64,000 nucleotides of DNA from Gimesia sp. (GTDB lineage: Bacteria > Planctomycetota > Planctomycetia > Planctomycetales > Planctomycetaceae), in contig PAJV01000065.1 in the NCBI GenBank assembly GCA_002706765.1, forward strand, positions 54,411 through 118,410, read 5' to 3'. Numbering within the stretch: the stretch's first letter is position 1; every line of letters starts with the position of its first letter. Of this stretch, positions 35,682-45,415 are shown piece after piece. The notes below the pieces were generated by a model. That model was not told where the DNA came from and made no database searches. It worked only from the letters and a program-made list of their open reading frames with translations. The position numbers and the translations under genes were made by a program.

Positions 35682-37733
35682 ATGCCAGGAAAGTCAGCTT
35701 TTCTGAATCAAATCACCTGCACAATGACACTCTTCGCTGTATTGTTTGCCGGTTGTCTTTCGTCCGCGCTCGCTGATGAAAAACCTCCCGCTGAACCGGC
35801 TGATGTGGAAATCAAAAACCCCTTTCCGGATCGTCCCCAGGCACCCAGTATTGATGGTGGCGTCGAGTGGTTGAATACTTCGGGAGAAATTACACTGAAA
35901 GATCTGCGCGGCAAAGTGGTGCTGATCGATTTCTGGACCTATTGCTGTATCAACTGCATCCATGTACTGCCGGACCTGGCTTACCTGGAAAAGAAGTATC
36001 CCAACGAACTGGTGGTCATTGGCTGTCACTCTGCCAAATTCGATAACGAAAAAGAGACCGATAATATCCGCCGCGCCATTCAGCGCTATGAAATCAAGCA
36101 CCCGGTGATCAATGATGCAAATATGACGGTCTGGCGGAAGTTTGGAGTGCGTGCCTGGCCATCAATGGTGCTGATTGATCCTGAAGGAAATTACTGCGGC
36201 CATCTGTCAGGTGAAGGCAACCGGGAACTGCTGGATAAAGTTCTTGAAAAAGTCATCGCCTATCATCGTGCCAAAGGCACACTCGATGAGACTCCCGTAC
36301 ATTTTGAACTGGAGTCGGCCAAATTAAAACAGACGCCGCTCAAGTTTCCCGGCAAACTGCTCGCCGATGCGGATCAGCAGCGATTATTCATTTCCGACAG
36401 TAACCATAACCGGATTGTGATCGCTTCGCTGGATGGAAAACTCATAGACGTCATTGGGTCGGGTCAGATTGGCAACAAAGACGGCGACTACCAGAGTGCC
36501 TCGTTTGATCATCCGCAGGGAATGGCTCTGGTGGGAAACACATTGTATGTAGCGGATACGGAAAATCATCTGATCCGGACTGTTGATCTCGATAAAAAAC
36601 AGGTCAGTACGCTGGCAGGTACCGGAGAGCAGGCCCGTTTTCGCTCTGCCGGAGGAAAACTGAAGGAAGCCGCGCTGAACAGTCCCTGGGCCCTGGCAGT
36701 CATTGATGAGGTGCTCTATGTGTGCATGGCGGGACCACACCAGATCTGGTCTCACAAACTCGGTTCCGATGAGATCGGCGTTTATGCCGGCTCCGGTCGG
36801 GAAGACATCACCAACGGCCCGCTGGAAACATCGGCGTTCGCGCAGACATCCGGTATCGCCGTTGATGGAGAAGTCTTCTATGTTGTTGACAGCGAAGGCT
36901 CCTCTGTTCGCAAAGTGGATACGAAGAATAAAATAGTAACGACAGTCGCCGGTACTTCTGATCTCGAACGGGGACGTTCTCTGTTTGAATTTGGTGACAA
37001 GGACGGCATCGGTGCAGAAGCCCGTCTGCAGCATCCGCTGGGCGTTCTGTATGATAACGGGCGTCTGTTTGTCGCTGACACTTATAATCATAAACTGAAA
37101 ACCATCGATCTGAAGACAAACGAAGTCAAAACTTTCCTGGGAACCGGGGAAGAGGGCAGCAGTCTGAAGCCGGCTGAGTTTTCTGAACCATCGGGTCTGG
37201 CGAAAGTCGGCAATCGACTGTTTGTCGCTGACACCAACAATCATCGTATCTGCGTTGTGAATCTGGATGATAACTCGGTCAGTGAATTCACCGTCGCGGG
37301 CTTAACGCCTCCCCGCCTGCCCAAAACCGTCGATGACAGCTTTACCGCTGCTGCAGAGAAGCCGTTAGAGGCGACTCCGCAGAAAGTGGTTCCCGGCTCT
37401 GCGATCAAAATCAAAGTGTCCCCCCAGCTACCCGCGGAATATAAACTTTCTCCCTTAGCACCGGTGAAGTTTACCTTCCAGTCAGCAGACAATCCTGAAG
37501 TGGTCCTGGCCCGCGGAAAAGGGACAGTGACAGGAGATCAGCTGGTCCTGGAGTTACCCGCCTTGAAGCAGGTTTCGGGGACGTACGTTTTGAATCTGCG
37601 ATTTGGTTACTGTCGCGATGGCGTTGGCGGTCTATGTAAACAGCATTCCGCACAATGGAAGATTCCCCTGCAGGCCGATAAGGAAGCGAAATCAGACAGC
37701 ATTTCGCTGTCTCTGGATCTTTCAAAAGAGTAA
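35682..37733 (+). CDS. Secreted thioredoxin-NHL repeat protein resembling NHLRC2
   Basis: A 683-residue secreted protein. After a signal peptide (residues 1-31) comes a thioredoxin-like domain with C89-I-N-C92 inside TYCCINCIHVLPDL, then six or so NHL beta-propeller repeats (NRIVIASLDG, GMALVGNTLYVADTENHLIR, HPLGVLYDNGRLFVADTYNHK, PSGLAKVGNRLFVADTNNHR), and a C-terminal beta domain. Order and motifs, including CCINC and HSAKF, match animal NHLRC2. The start is set by GGAGAATCAGGC before 35682; the frame opens earlier. It is probably a periplasmic thiol protein. A strong terminator follows. Confidence 0.88.
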   Translation: MPGKSAFLNQITCTMTLFAVLFAGCLSSALADEKPPAEPADVEIKNPFPDRPQAPSIDGGVEWLNTSGEITLKDLRGKVVLIDFWTYCCINCIHVLPDLAYLEKKYPNELVVIGCHSAKFDNEKETDNIRRAIQRYEIKHPVINDANMTVWRKFGVRAWPSMVLIDPEGNYCGHLSGEGNRELLDKVLEKVIAYHRAKGTLDETPVHFELESAKLKQTPLKFPGKLLADADQQRLFISDSNHNRIVIASLDGKLIDVIGSGQIGNKDGDYQSASFDHPQGMALVGNTLYVADTENHLIRTVDLDKKQVSTLAGTGEQARFRSAGGKLKEAALNSPWALAVIDEVLYVCMAGPHQIWSHKLGSDEIGVYAGSGREDITNGPLETSAFAQTSGIAVDGEVFYVVDSEGSSVRKVDTKNKIVTTVAGTSDLERGRSLFEFGDKDGIGAEARLQHPLGVLYDNGRLFVADTYNHKLKTIDLKTNEVKTFLGTGEEGSSLKPAEFSEPSGLAKVGNRLFVADTNNHRICVVNLDDNSVSEFTVAGLTPPRLPKTVDDSFTAAAEKPLEATPQKVVPGSAIKIKVSPQLPAEYKLSPLAPVKFTFQSADNPEVVLARGKGTVTGDQLVLELPALKQVSGTYVLNLRFGYCRDGVGGLCKQHSAQWKIPLQADKEAKSDSISLSLDLSKE

Positions 37734-37763
37734 TCACAGCACTCGAAAAAACAGTCTTAACCG

Positions 37764-37807
37764 CGGTTGCTGATCTCTCAATCTGACAGAACAGCAACCG
37801 TTTTTTT
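37764..37807 (+). terminator. Intrinsic terminator after the thioredoxin-NHL gene
   Basis: Perfect 9-bp arms (37764-37772 and 37792-37800) with a 19-base loop, followed by seven T (37801-37807). It ends the transcript of 35682-37733. Confidence 0.85.
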
Positions 37808-37911
37808 ATTGATTTAATCTGCTCGTATCTGTGATTTCATTTCCTGCCTCATCCCTAAAACCTGACTTGGAATGACTTACTGCCAAATTTTGCCGCTAAA
37901 TTCAGACTGGC

Positions 37912-37925
37912 ATGGCAATTGCCAT
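37912..37925. promoter_or_regulatory. 14-bp palindrome upstream of the copper ATPase genes
   Basis: ATGGCAATTGCCAT is a perfect palindrome 82 bp before the first start codon of the 2TM/copper-ATPase pair, in an otherwise AT-rich promoter region. It could be an operator for a metal-responsive regulator, but it does not match the CueR, CsoR or CopY consensus that I know. Confidence 0.3.
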
Positions 37926-38006
37926 TATCTCTCTAAAGGCAATACATTCGTGTATTGTTTATTTAATAATTGCTGCAGTATATGATTCCAGACAGGAGAA
38001 ATCGTG

Positions 38007-38279
38007 ATGGCACAGCCTGATGAAAATTATGACCTGGCCCGGGAGCGGGTCGAAAAGAAAATGGGTTTTATGATTCATGCTGGTATTTACGTGGTGGTCA
38101 ATGCGGGCCTGATTGCGTTAAACTTGACGAGGTCCCCCGATAACTACTGGTTTATCTGGCCCCTGCTGGGTTGGGGGATTGGCATCGTGTTTCACGCCAT
38201 CAAAGTATTTGGGCCTGCCAGCTCGACCAGCTTAAAAGAAAAAATGATTAAGAAGGAGCAGGCCAGGCTTAATCATTAA
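38007..38279 (+). CDS. Small 2TM domain membrane protein
   Basis: A 90-residue protein with a charged N-terminus ([13 protein letters not shown]), then two membrane helices ([20 protein letters not shown] and [22 protein letters not shown]) separated by a short loop with Arg and Asp. This is the 2TM domain pattern, seen alone or fused to histidine kinases. AGGAG lies upstream of the ATG. It lies 26 bases before the copper ATPase and is probably co-transcribed; its function is unknown. Confidence 0.82.
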   Translation: MAQPDENYDLARERVEKKMGFMIHAGIYVVVNAGLIALNLTRSPDNYWFIWPLLGWGIGIVFHAIKVFGPASSTSLKEKMIKKEQARLNH

Positions 38280-38305
38280 TCCGAACAGAAATAGAAAATC
38301 TCTGC

Positions 38306-40666
38306 ATGACTGCCACTGATCCGATCTGTCATATGGAAGTCGACGAGTCCACTGCATTGCAGGCAACCGTCGATGGTCAAGACTGGTATTTCTGCAGCCA
38401 GGGGTGCCGCGACAAGTTTGTAGCGCAGCATGCAGAGCCTGAGCCGGTGGAAAAAAAGAGTTGCTGTCATCATGATCCACATCAGGGCCATGAGCATCAT
38501 GCCAGGCAGCAGGCTCATAAACCGGACCCAAAAAATCTGCCCGCGGGTACGATCTATTCCTGTCCCATGCATCCGGAGATTGAACAGGAAGGTCCCGGGA
38601 GTTGCCCCATCTGTGGTATGGATCTTGAGCCACTGATGCCACAGAAAGAGGAATCACCGGAAGAAGCCGCCGAGTATGCGCGTATGGCCCATCGTTTCTG
38701 GGGGGGCCTGATTCTGGGCCTGCCTGTATTTCTGCTGGCGATGCTGCCCATGACCGGCATTCCGGTTCACAGCTGGATCTCACCGGAAGTATCTGGCTGG
38801 ATTCAGTTCCTGCTCAGCACACCAGTCATGTTCTGGGCCGGTTGGCCTCTGTTCGAACGTGCCTACCGTTCGATCATCAGTATGAATCTGAATATGTTTA
38901 CGTTGATCGGAATTGGTACTGGCACCGCTTATATTTACAGTCTCATCGCATTAGTGGCGCCCGGGATCTTTCCCCCCTCCTTTCAGCACAACGGAACGGT
39001 CGAGTTGTATTTCGAAGCAACCGTCGTGATCACAGTACTGGTTCTATTAGGACAGATGCTGGAACTGAGAGCCCGCAAGCGGACCAACAGCGCGATCCAG
39101 GAACTGCTGTCGCTTGCACCACCGACGGCCCATCTGGTCGTTGATGGCGAAGAACGGGAGATCTCTCTGGAAGAAGTCCAGGCTGGAAATCTGCTGCGGG
39201 TACGTCCCGGAGAAAAAGTGCCCGTCGATGGCGTCATCCAGGAAGGAAAAAGCCTGATTGATGAATCGATGATTACCGGCGAATCAGTGCCCGTTTCCAA
39301 AGCACAGGGAACCGAAGTCATCGGGGGGACCGTCAACCAGACCGGTTCATTCCTGATGAAGGCCGAGAAAGTGGGAGGCGAAACCTTGCTTTCACAGATT
39401 ATACAGATGGTCTCCAGTGCGCAACGGAGCCGCGCACCGATCCAGCGGGTAGTAGATACGATTGCCGCGCGGTTTGTACCTGCGGTCCTGGCGATTTCTG
39501 TGATTACTTTTCTGCTCTGGAGCTGGCTGGGGCCGGAACCCCGATTTGCATACGCGCTGATAAATGCCGTCGCAGTGTTGATTATCGCCTGTCCCTGTGC
39601 ACTGGGGCTGGCCACTCCCATGTCGATCATGGTCGGAGTCGGACGCGGTGCAAAGCAGGGGATCCTGATCAAAAATGCGGAAGTTCTCGAGACCCTGGAA
39701 AAAGTGGATACACTGGTGGTTGATAAAACGGGCACACTCACCGAAGGCCAGCCACGCCTGACAGAATGTGTGTCGGCAGCAGGCTACAGTGAAGCGGATC
39801 TGTTGCAGATCGCAGCCTCCGTCGAACAGCACAGCGAACATCCCCTCTCACAAGCGGTCGTGGTTGCCGCGAAAGAACGTGATTTGAAACTGGCAGAGGT
39901 CAGTGACTTTGACTCCGTCACCGGTGCCGGGGTGACAGGGACCGTCAATGGGAAGCGGGTACTTGTGGGCAGTGCTGCTTTTCTGCAGGAGCAGTCAATC
40001 AGCATCAGCGACGAACTGAGTTCACAGGCAGACCAGCTGCGCGAACAGGGGCAGGGCGTTATCTTTGTCGCCGTGGCAAAGGAGTTTGCCGGCTTCCTTT
40101 CGGTGACTGATCCCATCAAAGAGAGCACGGCGGAGGCGATCAGGAAGCTGCACGAACTGGGACTTTCGATTGTGATGGTGACGGGAGATAACGAAAAAAC
40201 GGCCCGCGCAGTTGCGAAGTCGCTCAACATCGATGATGTGGAAGCGGGAGTCAAACCCCAGGACAAATACGAAAAAATCAAAGCGCTGCGGCAGGCAGGT
40301 CACAAAGTGGCGATGGCGGGTGACGGCATTAACGACGCGCCGGCCCTGGCGGAAGCCGATGTGGGCATCGCGATGGGAACCGGCACCGATGTCGCCATTG
40401 AAAGTGCCGAAGTGACTCTGGTCAAAGGAGATCTCCGGGGCGTCGTCGATGCCATCCATCTCAGTCGACTGGTGATGAAGAACATCCATCAGAATCTGCT
40501 GTTTGCCTTCGGCTATAACGCACTGGGCATTCCGATTGCGGCAGGTATTCTGGTTCCTTTCCTGGGAATGCATGCCCTGTTAAGTCCGATGATTGCTGCC
40601 GCAGCCATGAGCTTCAGCTCGATCTCTGTGATCAGCAATGCACTCCGCCTGCGTTCCCAATCCTGA
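38306..40666 (+). CDS. Copper-exporting P1B-type ATPase with YHS and heavy-metal-binding N-terminus
   Basis: A 786-residue heavy-metal ATPase. The N-terminus has a YHS-like segment ([11 protein letters not shown] ... [12 protein letters not shown], 5-38), a Cys/His-rich linker ([13 protein letters not shown], 53-65) and a heavy-metal-binding domain ([26 protein letters not shown], residues 84-109, of which YSCPMHP and CPICGMDL are the cores). There is no HMA domain. The pump itself has the CPC metal site (IACPCALGL), phosphorylation loop [11 protein letters not shown] motif SEHPLSQ and hinge [13 protein letters not shown] indicates Cu(I) export. Its stop is 3 bases from the converging esterase gene. 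Confidence 0.95.
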   Translation: MTATDPICHMEVDESTALQATVDGQDWYFCSQGCRDKFVAQHAEPEPVEKKSCCHHDPHQGHEHHARQQAHKPDPKNLPAGTIYSCPMHPEIEQEGPGSCPICGMDLEPLMPQKEESPEEAAEYARMAHRFWGGLILGLPVFLLAMLPMTGIPVHSWISPEVSGWIQFLLSTPVMFWAGWPLFERAYRSIISMNLNMFTLIGIGTGTAYIYSLIALVAPGIFPPSFQHNGTVELYFEATVVITVLVLLGQMLELRARKRTNSAIQELLSLAPPTAHLVVDGEEREISLEEVQAGNLLRVRPGEKVPVDGVIQEGKSLIDESMITGESVPVSKAQGTEVIGGTVNQTGSFLMKAEKVGGETLLSQIIQMVSSAQRSRAPIQRVVDTIAARFVPAVLAISVITFLLWSWLGPEPRFAYALINAVAVLIIACPCALGLATPMSIMVGVGRGAKQGILIKNAEVLETLEKVDTLVVDKTGTLTEGQPRLTECVSAAGYSEADLLQIAASVEQHSEHPLSQAVVVAAKERDLKLAEVSDFDSVTGAGVTGTVNGKRVLVGSAAFLQEQSISISDELSSQADQLREQGQGVIFVAVAKEFAGFLSVTDPIKESTAEAIRKLHELGLSIVMVTGDNEKTARAVAKSLNIDDVEAGVKPQDKYEKIKALRQAGHKVAMAGDGINDAPALAEADVGIAMGTGTDVAIESAEVTLVKGDLRGVVDAIHLSRLVMKNIHQNLLFAFGYNALGIPIAAGILVPFLGMHALLSPMIAAAAMSFSSISVISNALRLRSQS

Positions 40667-40669
40667 AAG

Positions 40670-41533
40670 TTACCTGGAAGCCGTCTGCTTTTTCGCTTTG
40701 ACAATGCGTTTGACTTCTTCCAGCAGCAGGAAATGTCCCGGTTTGACCATGGAGCCGTGGGTAAAACCATCCAGTTCGAACAGTTGAGCCTGCGGATGTT
40801 TGACTACCTGTAACAGGCTGTGCAGATAAGCGTTTTCTTCATAACGTGTCGGGAATTCCAGTTCCCGGTCGCCCGTGATCAGCAGGATCGGCGGTGCATC
40901 TTTGCGGACATGAAACAGCGGAGCCATGTCGTCAATGACAGGTTGTGTGAGTTCGATTCCCATTTCTTCGCGGACCGTCATATGGGTAATACAGTGACCG
41001 CTGTAGGGAATCAGGCCGGCGATATCATTCGCTTCGATCTCATGTGCGGCGAGCCAGCGTTGATCCAGCCCCAGCATGCTGGTCAGATAACCGCCTGCGG
41101 AATGACCGGCGACAAAAATCAGCTCGGGGTTACCGCCATACTCTTTAATATGCTGAAACGTCCAGGCGACAGCTGCCGCTGCGTCTTCGAGGTAAGCTGG
41201 TTTTCTGGCTTTGGGATACAGACGGTAATTGACGGCAACAATGGCCAGCCCCTGGTCCTGCAGTTCTTTCGGAATCGATTTGCTGCCCCCTTTCAAACCA
41301 CCGCCGTGAAACCAGACAACTGTGGGGAAACCTTTGATATTGGTGGGATAGTACAAATCCAGTTTGCAGCGTTCCTGTTTGTATTCGTTCTGTTGTGTCT
41401 GCTCTGTTGTATAATAGGAAATGTCGTTCCGCGTTTTGTATTGAACTTCGGTTTCCTCTGCATGAGCGACCTGCACCGCTGTTAGAATAAGAGTCAGTAT
41501 CATCAGGGTGAATGGGATTTCTTGCTTTCGCAT
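40670..41533 (-). CDS. Secreted alpha/beta hydrolase (esterase/lipase-like)
   Basis: A 287-residue hydrolase with a signal peptide (residues 1-25, ending AHA). Oxyanion-hole motif HGGG (76-79), nucleophile elbow GHSAGG (143-148, Ser145), Asp in ITGDRELEFPTRY and His in DGFTHGSM complete the triad. This HGGG/GxSxGG pattern is that of BD-FAE or hormone-sensitive-lipase-like carboxylesterases. Planctomycetes use many such enzymes on acetylated polysaccharides; the substrate here is not shown. It stands alone. Confidence 0.9.
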   Translation of the reverse strand: MRKQEIPFTLMILTLILTAVQVAHAEETEVQYKTRNDISYYTTEQTQQNEYKQERCKLDLYYPTNIKGFPTVVWFHGGGLKGGSKSIPKELQDQGLAIVAVNYRLYPKARKPAYLEDAAAAVAWTFQHIKEYGGNPELIFVAGHSAGGYLTSMLGLDQRWLAAHEIEANDIAGLIPYSGHCITHMTVREEMGIELTQPVIDDMAPLFHVRKDAPPILLITGDRELEFPTRYEENAYLHSLLQVVKHPQAQLFELDGFTHGSMVKPGHFLLLEEVKRIVKAKKQTASR

Positions 41534-41615
41534 TGTTCTGCCTTCTCATGCTCAATGATTCTATAAACTGATTTCAAGATCGTACCCGTTCTTCGGGATG
41601 ATGGCTGCTTTGCAG

Positions 41616-42833
41616 TTAAAACCCGGTATCGGGTTTTGTCTCGTTAGGGCTGTCTGGTTCGAGAAACCAGGGGACATCCTGTTTCAGCCATTCGATGATG
41701 GCCTTGCTGGCAATCGTATTGGCTTTTCCATTGGGATGATGGTCTGTGGCGTGAACCCACAGGTCTGAAGTATTCCGTCCCTTAAACGCACTGGTCAAAT
41801 CCAGGACGGGTAAGCCCGCCTGTTCTGCAATCGCAGCGACCTGGTCATGAATGGGTTTCAGCGGGTACTCCGATTCAAAACCTTCCATCAATGGATAGAT
41901 CACAAAAACAGACCGGCATCCCGGGATTTTCGGAATTGTCTGAATCGTTTCTTTGAAAACCCGCAGGTTTTCCTTATTGAATTCCGGGTTGTAGGAATCG
42001 AGATACCATTGCACGGTTTCCCGTTTGATTTTGTCCATTTCAAAAGGAGCGGTCAGCAGATCCACCGATTTCAGATAGCCTCCATGCCAGCTGTTCTTTT
42101 GGTAATCGTCGAGGTACTGATCCCGGATCTGTACCAGGTCGTTGATGTACTTCTGACGCTCAGCAAGACGAGGATGCAGCGGGATATCATTGGGAATAAA
42201 GACAAAGATCGCCCGATGGCAGTCTGCTTCCCGTGCAATGGCTGCCAGGATCTGCAGTTCATCCATGGTATTTGCGCCGACCTGACCGCCGTTGATGACC
42301 TCGTATTTTTTTCCCAGCTGAGATTCCAGTTGCCGGGAGATCGTTTTTTGAATGGGAACTCCTTCGCCGAAGACAAAGGAATCGCCCACGCAGGCAATCC
42401 GCATCACTCCGTCAGGCGCTTCGTTTGAATATTCACGGTCCCGAATTCCTTTGGAAGAATGCGTGTATTTGACGCACCAGGGAGTCTCAGCCAGTCGGTT
42501 AAGGGGCAGGGGTTTGGGGGTGAGGGTAAAAGTCGAGAGTTCCCATTTTCCCTGTGAGGTATCGGGGACAGGAGAGAATTCTTCATGCGGATTATCAGGA
42601 TAGCATTGATAATATGTGATCTGTTCCTGATTTGTCAGATCGGTGAGCTGTCGCTTGGAAATCAGGCGAGGAGGCTCGACGTGAAAAAAACGTACGAGTG
42701 CTTCCGCGATGGCCAGACTGAGAAGCAATCCTACCGCCAGGGCGGCAATACGAAACAGAATCGTTCTGTTCCTGCTGCGTTCAACAGGGCCGATGCTGTT
42801 TTGACTGGTCGTCTTCTCGGAAGGCTGATTCAA
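41616..42833 (-). CDS. Membrane-anchored SGNH-like hydrolase
   Basis: A 405-residue protein with one N-terminal membrane helix (about 25-45) and a periplasmic SGNH-like domain: block I IACVGDSFVFGEGV (146-159, Ser152), block II/III VINGGQVGANT, and the C-terminal Asp-His block WVHATDHHPNGKANTIAS. SGNH proteins of this type often modify extracellular polysaccharide (acetyl transfer or hydrolysis). It lies 72 bases downstream of the membrane-TPR gene on the same strand. SGNH-like proteins are frequent beside carbamoyltransferase/SxtJ genes, which are found just across the divergent region. Confidence 0.83.
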   Translation of the reverse strand: MNQPSEKTTSQNSIGPVERSRNRTILFRIAALAVGLLLSLAIAEALVRFFHVEPPRLISKRQLTDLTNQEQITYYQCYPDNPHEEFSPVPDTSQGKWELSTFTLTPKPLPLNRLAETPWCVKYTHSSKGIRDREYSNEAPDGVMRIACVGDSFVFGEGVPIQKTISRQLESQLGKKYEVINGGQVGANTMDELQILAAIAREADCHRAIFVFIPNDIPLHPRLAERQKYINDLVQIRDQYLDDYQKNSWHGGYLKSVDLLTAPFEMDKIKRETVQWYLDSYNPEFNKENLRVFKETIQTIPKIPGCRSVFVIYPLMEGFESEYPLKPIHDQVAAIAEQAGLPVLDLTSAFKGRNTSDLWVHATDHHPNGKANTIASKAIIEWLKQDVPWFLEPDSPNETKPDTGF

Positions 42834-42905
42834 GGGAGATTCGATCTGGTTGAAGGGATTTCAAAACATAATTCTCTGATTATAAGTTTTCCAGCCATGA
42901 GGTGA

Positions 42906-45131
42906 CTATTGTTTTTGATATAAATCGATCCGTTTTTGAATATCTTGAGCCGGCTCTGATCCGGCTGGCACCAGTTTCAATGCCGTCTTTAACGCAGAAA
43001 GCGCAGCAGGAGTCTGTCGAAGCTGCTGTAACGACTCGGCCAGATTATAGTAGGCAGGGGCAAAATCAGCCGCATGCTTGATGGCGTTTTCAAAGTGGGT
43101 TTTTGCCTGTGCGTGTTGTCCCTGTTGTTGCAGGATGGTTCCCAGCAGGTTGGATGTCAGCGCCAGTTCCTGACTGATTTGTTGAAACTGCTCTGCAGAA
43201 GTCTGTTGATCGATATGATTCAAGGCCGTTTCATAATGCTGGATTGCCTGCAGCCAGTTTTGACTTTTCGCAGCCATCAGTCCCAGGTTAAATTCGGTGG
43301 CGGGATCAATCGCTCCCAGTTTTCGTGCCCGTTCAAACTCCTGTTGTGCCTGCTGCTCATCTCCCTGTTCCAGGTAGAGCATTCCCAGGTTTTGATGCAG
43401 GGCAGCGTCGTCTGGTTGAAAACGTAATGCCCGTTGATAGTATTTCAATGCGTCCTGAAACTTGCGCTGTTTCCGTGCGATATTACCCAGTCCCTGGAGT
43501 GCGGAACTGTTTTGTGGATCTGCCTGCACAGCCTGCAGGTAGTGCTCGAACGCATTTTTGAGCTGACCCTGTGATTCCTGATAGACTCCCAGCGCCAGGT
43601 GGGCTCCCGGATGCTGTGGATCGATTTCCAGCACGCGTTGATAATGGTTGAGTGCCGCCGATTCGTTTCCGAGTTTCATCAGGGTGGAAGCCAGATTTTG
43701 ATTCGTGCCTGCATCGTCGGGGATCACCGCCAGGGATTTTTCAAAGTAATGCCGGGCAGTGTCATATTTTTCTGCCTGAAATGCCAGATGCCCCAGATTG
43801 CTTAATGCGATAAATGCGCGCGGGTTGACAGCCAGGCAATGCTGATACAGGATTTGATTTCCCGCCCAGGTCGCTGTCTGGACAAAACTCAAGCCGGCAC
43901 AGATCATCAGGAGAACCAGAACCGCTACGCGTGGTGCCAGACTGGATACACCACGCATCAGCCAGGCTACCGCCAGTGCGGGAGCCAGCAGGGATAGATA
44001 AATATAGCGGTCGGCGACATTGGAAACAAACTGATAGGCGAAAGGAATCAGCCCCAGTACAGGCAACAGACCTGCGATGAAGATACCCGCGATGGTCAGC
44101 CAGATCCGCTGTTGTCTGCTGAAACAGGCAGCCAGTAAGAGGAGGCAGGGGATGATCCAGAACCAGTATATGGTTTCCGTTTCCAGAACCAGCCGGATAC
44201 TTTTGTCGTACTGCATCGCCAGCGGATAAGGAATGACCAGCTTCCATAAATAGAAGGTCAGGGAATCACCGGCGATCAACGGGCGTGCCCAGAGAGGACT
44301 TTCAAACAACAGTTCTGACTGCTCCCCACGATTCAGCATAATAAACGCGACTGCCAGTACCAGCCAGCCGGCGATCCAGATAAGCAGTGATTTGAATTGA
44401 GCGGGGAAAAAACCGATTACCAGAATGCCAATGATCAGGGGAGTGGTGACCGAACTGGGTTTCGCCAGCAGGGAGAGTAGAAAACAGATACTGGCGAGAA
44501 TCAGGGGACCACGCGAGGCAGTACCGGATTTTGATTCGAGCGAAGTGGCCGATTGCACTACCGTCATATTCTGACTAATAAATTTGAGTGAATAATAGAT
44601 CGCGGCGATGGAAAAACAGTGACTCAACAGACCCCGCGTTTCGCTGATCCAGGCCACCGATTCCACCTGCAGTGGATGCAGCAGAAACAGCAGACCTCCC
44701 AGGCACGCTGCCCGTCCATCCTTGACCAGCAGAAACAGAATCCGATAGATCAACAGCGAATTGATGAGATGCAGGCATAAGCTGCCTGCGTGAAACAGGT
44801 AGGGTGCCAGTTCGCCATTCCTCTCTCCTCCCAGCAGACGCGTGAGGGCTGATTCACCCGCAAAAAAAGTGTAACTGAGGGGAATATACAGACCTTCATA
44901 AGGCTCGGACCAGATCGTTCCCAGGCTGCTGAATGAGACAGGATTCAGATTGGGATTCTGTGTAAGATGCATCTCGTCATCCCAGTCCAGCAGTGGATAC
45001 GTCAGGCAGCGGGAGAACACGAGCAGCAGGATGATCAGGTAGAGGAAAGAGACTTTCCGCATCGAGCGTCGGTCAACATTTTCTGATGACAGCGCGGGGT
45101 CGTCTGATTCAGCAGGAGCAATGTCATTCAT
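42906..45131 (-). CDS. Polytopic membrane protein with C-terminal TPR repeats (TMTC-like)
   Basis: A 741-residue protein. The first 410 residues carry about ten membrane helices with a luminal motif near the N-terminus (LLDWDDEMHLTQNP) and the GT-C-like block LGLIPFAYQFVSNVADRYIYLSLLAPA. Residues from about 430 on are tetratricopeptide repeats (AFIALSNLGHLAFQAEKYDTARHYFEKSL; HQNLGMLYLEQGDEQQAQQEFERARKLG). The layout matches eukaryotic TMTC O-mannosyltransferases and their many bacterial counterparts; transferase activity is an inference. A second member is at 53780-55459. It is divergent from the CRTAC1 gene. Confidence 0.85.
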   Translation of the reverse strand: MNDIAPAESDDPALSSENVDRRSMRKVSFLYLIILLLVFSRCLTYPLLDWDDEMHLTQNPNLNPVSFSSLGTIWSEPYEGLYIPLSYTFFAGESALTRLLGGERNGELAPYLFHAGSLCLHLINSLLIYRILFLLVKDGRAACLGGLLFLLHPLQVESVAWISETRGLLSHCFSIAAIYYSLKFISQNMTVVQSATSLESKSGTASRGPLILASICFLLSLLAKPSSVTTPLIIGILVIGFFPAQFKSLLIWIAGWLVLAVAFIMLNRGEQSELLFESPLWARPLIAGDSLTFYLWKLVIPYPLAMQYDKSIRLVLETETIYWFWIIPCLLLLAACFSRQQRIWLTIAGIFIAGLLPVLGLIPFAYQFVSNVADRYIYLSLLAPALAVAWLMRGVSSLAPRVAVLVLLMICAGLSFVQTATWAGNQILYQHCLAVNPRAFIALSNLGHLAFQAEKYDTARHYFEKSLAVIPDDAGTNQNLASTLMKLGNESAALNHYQRVLEIDPQHPGAHLALGVYQESQGQLKNAFEHYLQAVQADPQNSSALQGLGNIARKQRKFQDALKYYQRALRFQPDDAALHQNLGMLYLEQGDEQQAQQEFERARKLGAIDPATEFNLGLMAAKSQNWLQAIQHYETALNHIDQQTSAEQFQQISQELALTSNLLGTILQQQGQHAQAKTHFENAIKHAADFAPAYYNLAESLQQLRQTPAALSALKTALKLVPAGSEPAQDIQKRIDLYQKQ

Positions 45132-45415
45132 CGATGGTGATCTTAAAATGCCAACCCGTTTCTGGAGGATCTGTTGCAGGAATTCCGCCAGGGATTGACT
45201 CGCTTCGGTACTGCAACCGTTGTATGATTCTATTTAACAATGTTTATAGAGGGAAAGCAAATCAATCCAGGCTCGGATGGAGAGCGGCCTCTCCCGTATT
45301 CTTTATGGTAGCACTCGCGGAAGAATCAGAGAATTCGATTGAATCTGAGCAGACGCTCACAAATAATAATCAGGCAAGCTGACGAATTCCTATTTCTTAC
45401 AGTTGCAGGGGTGAG

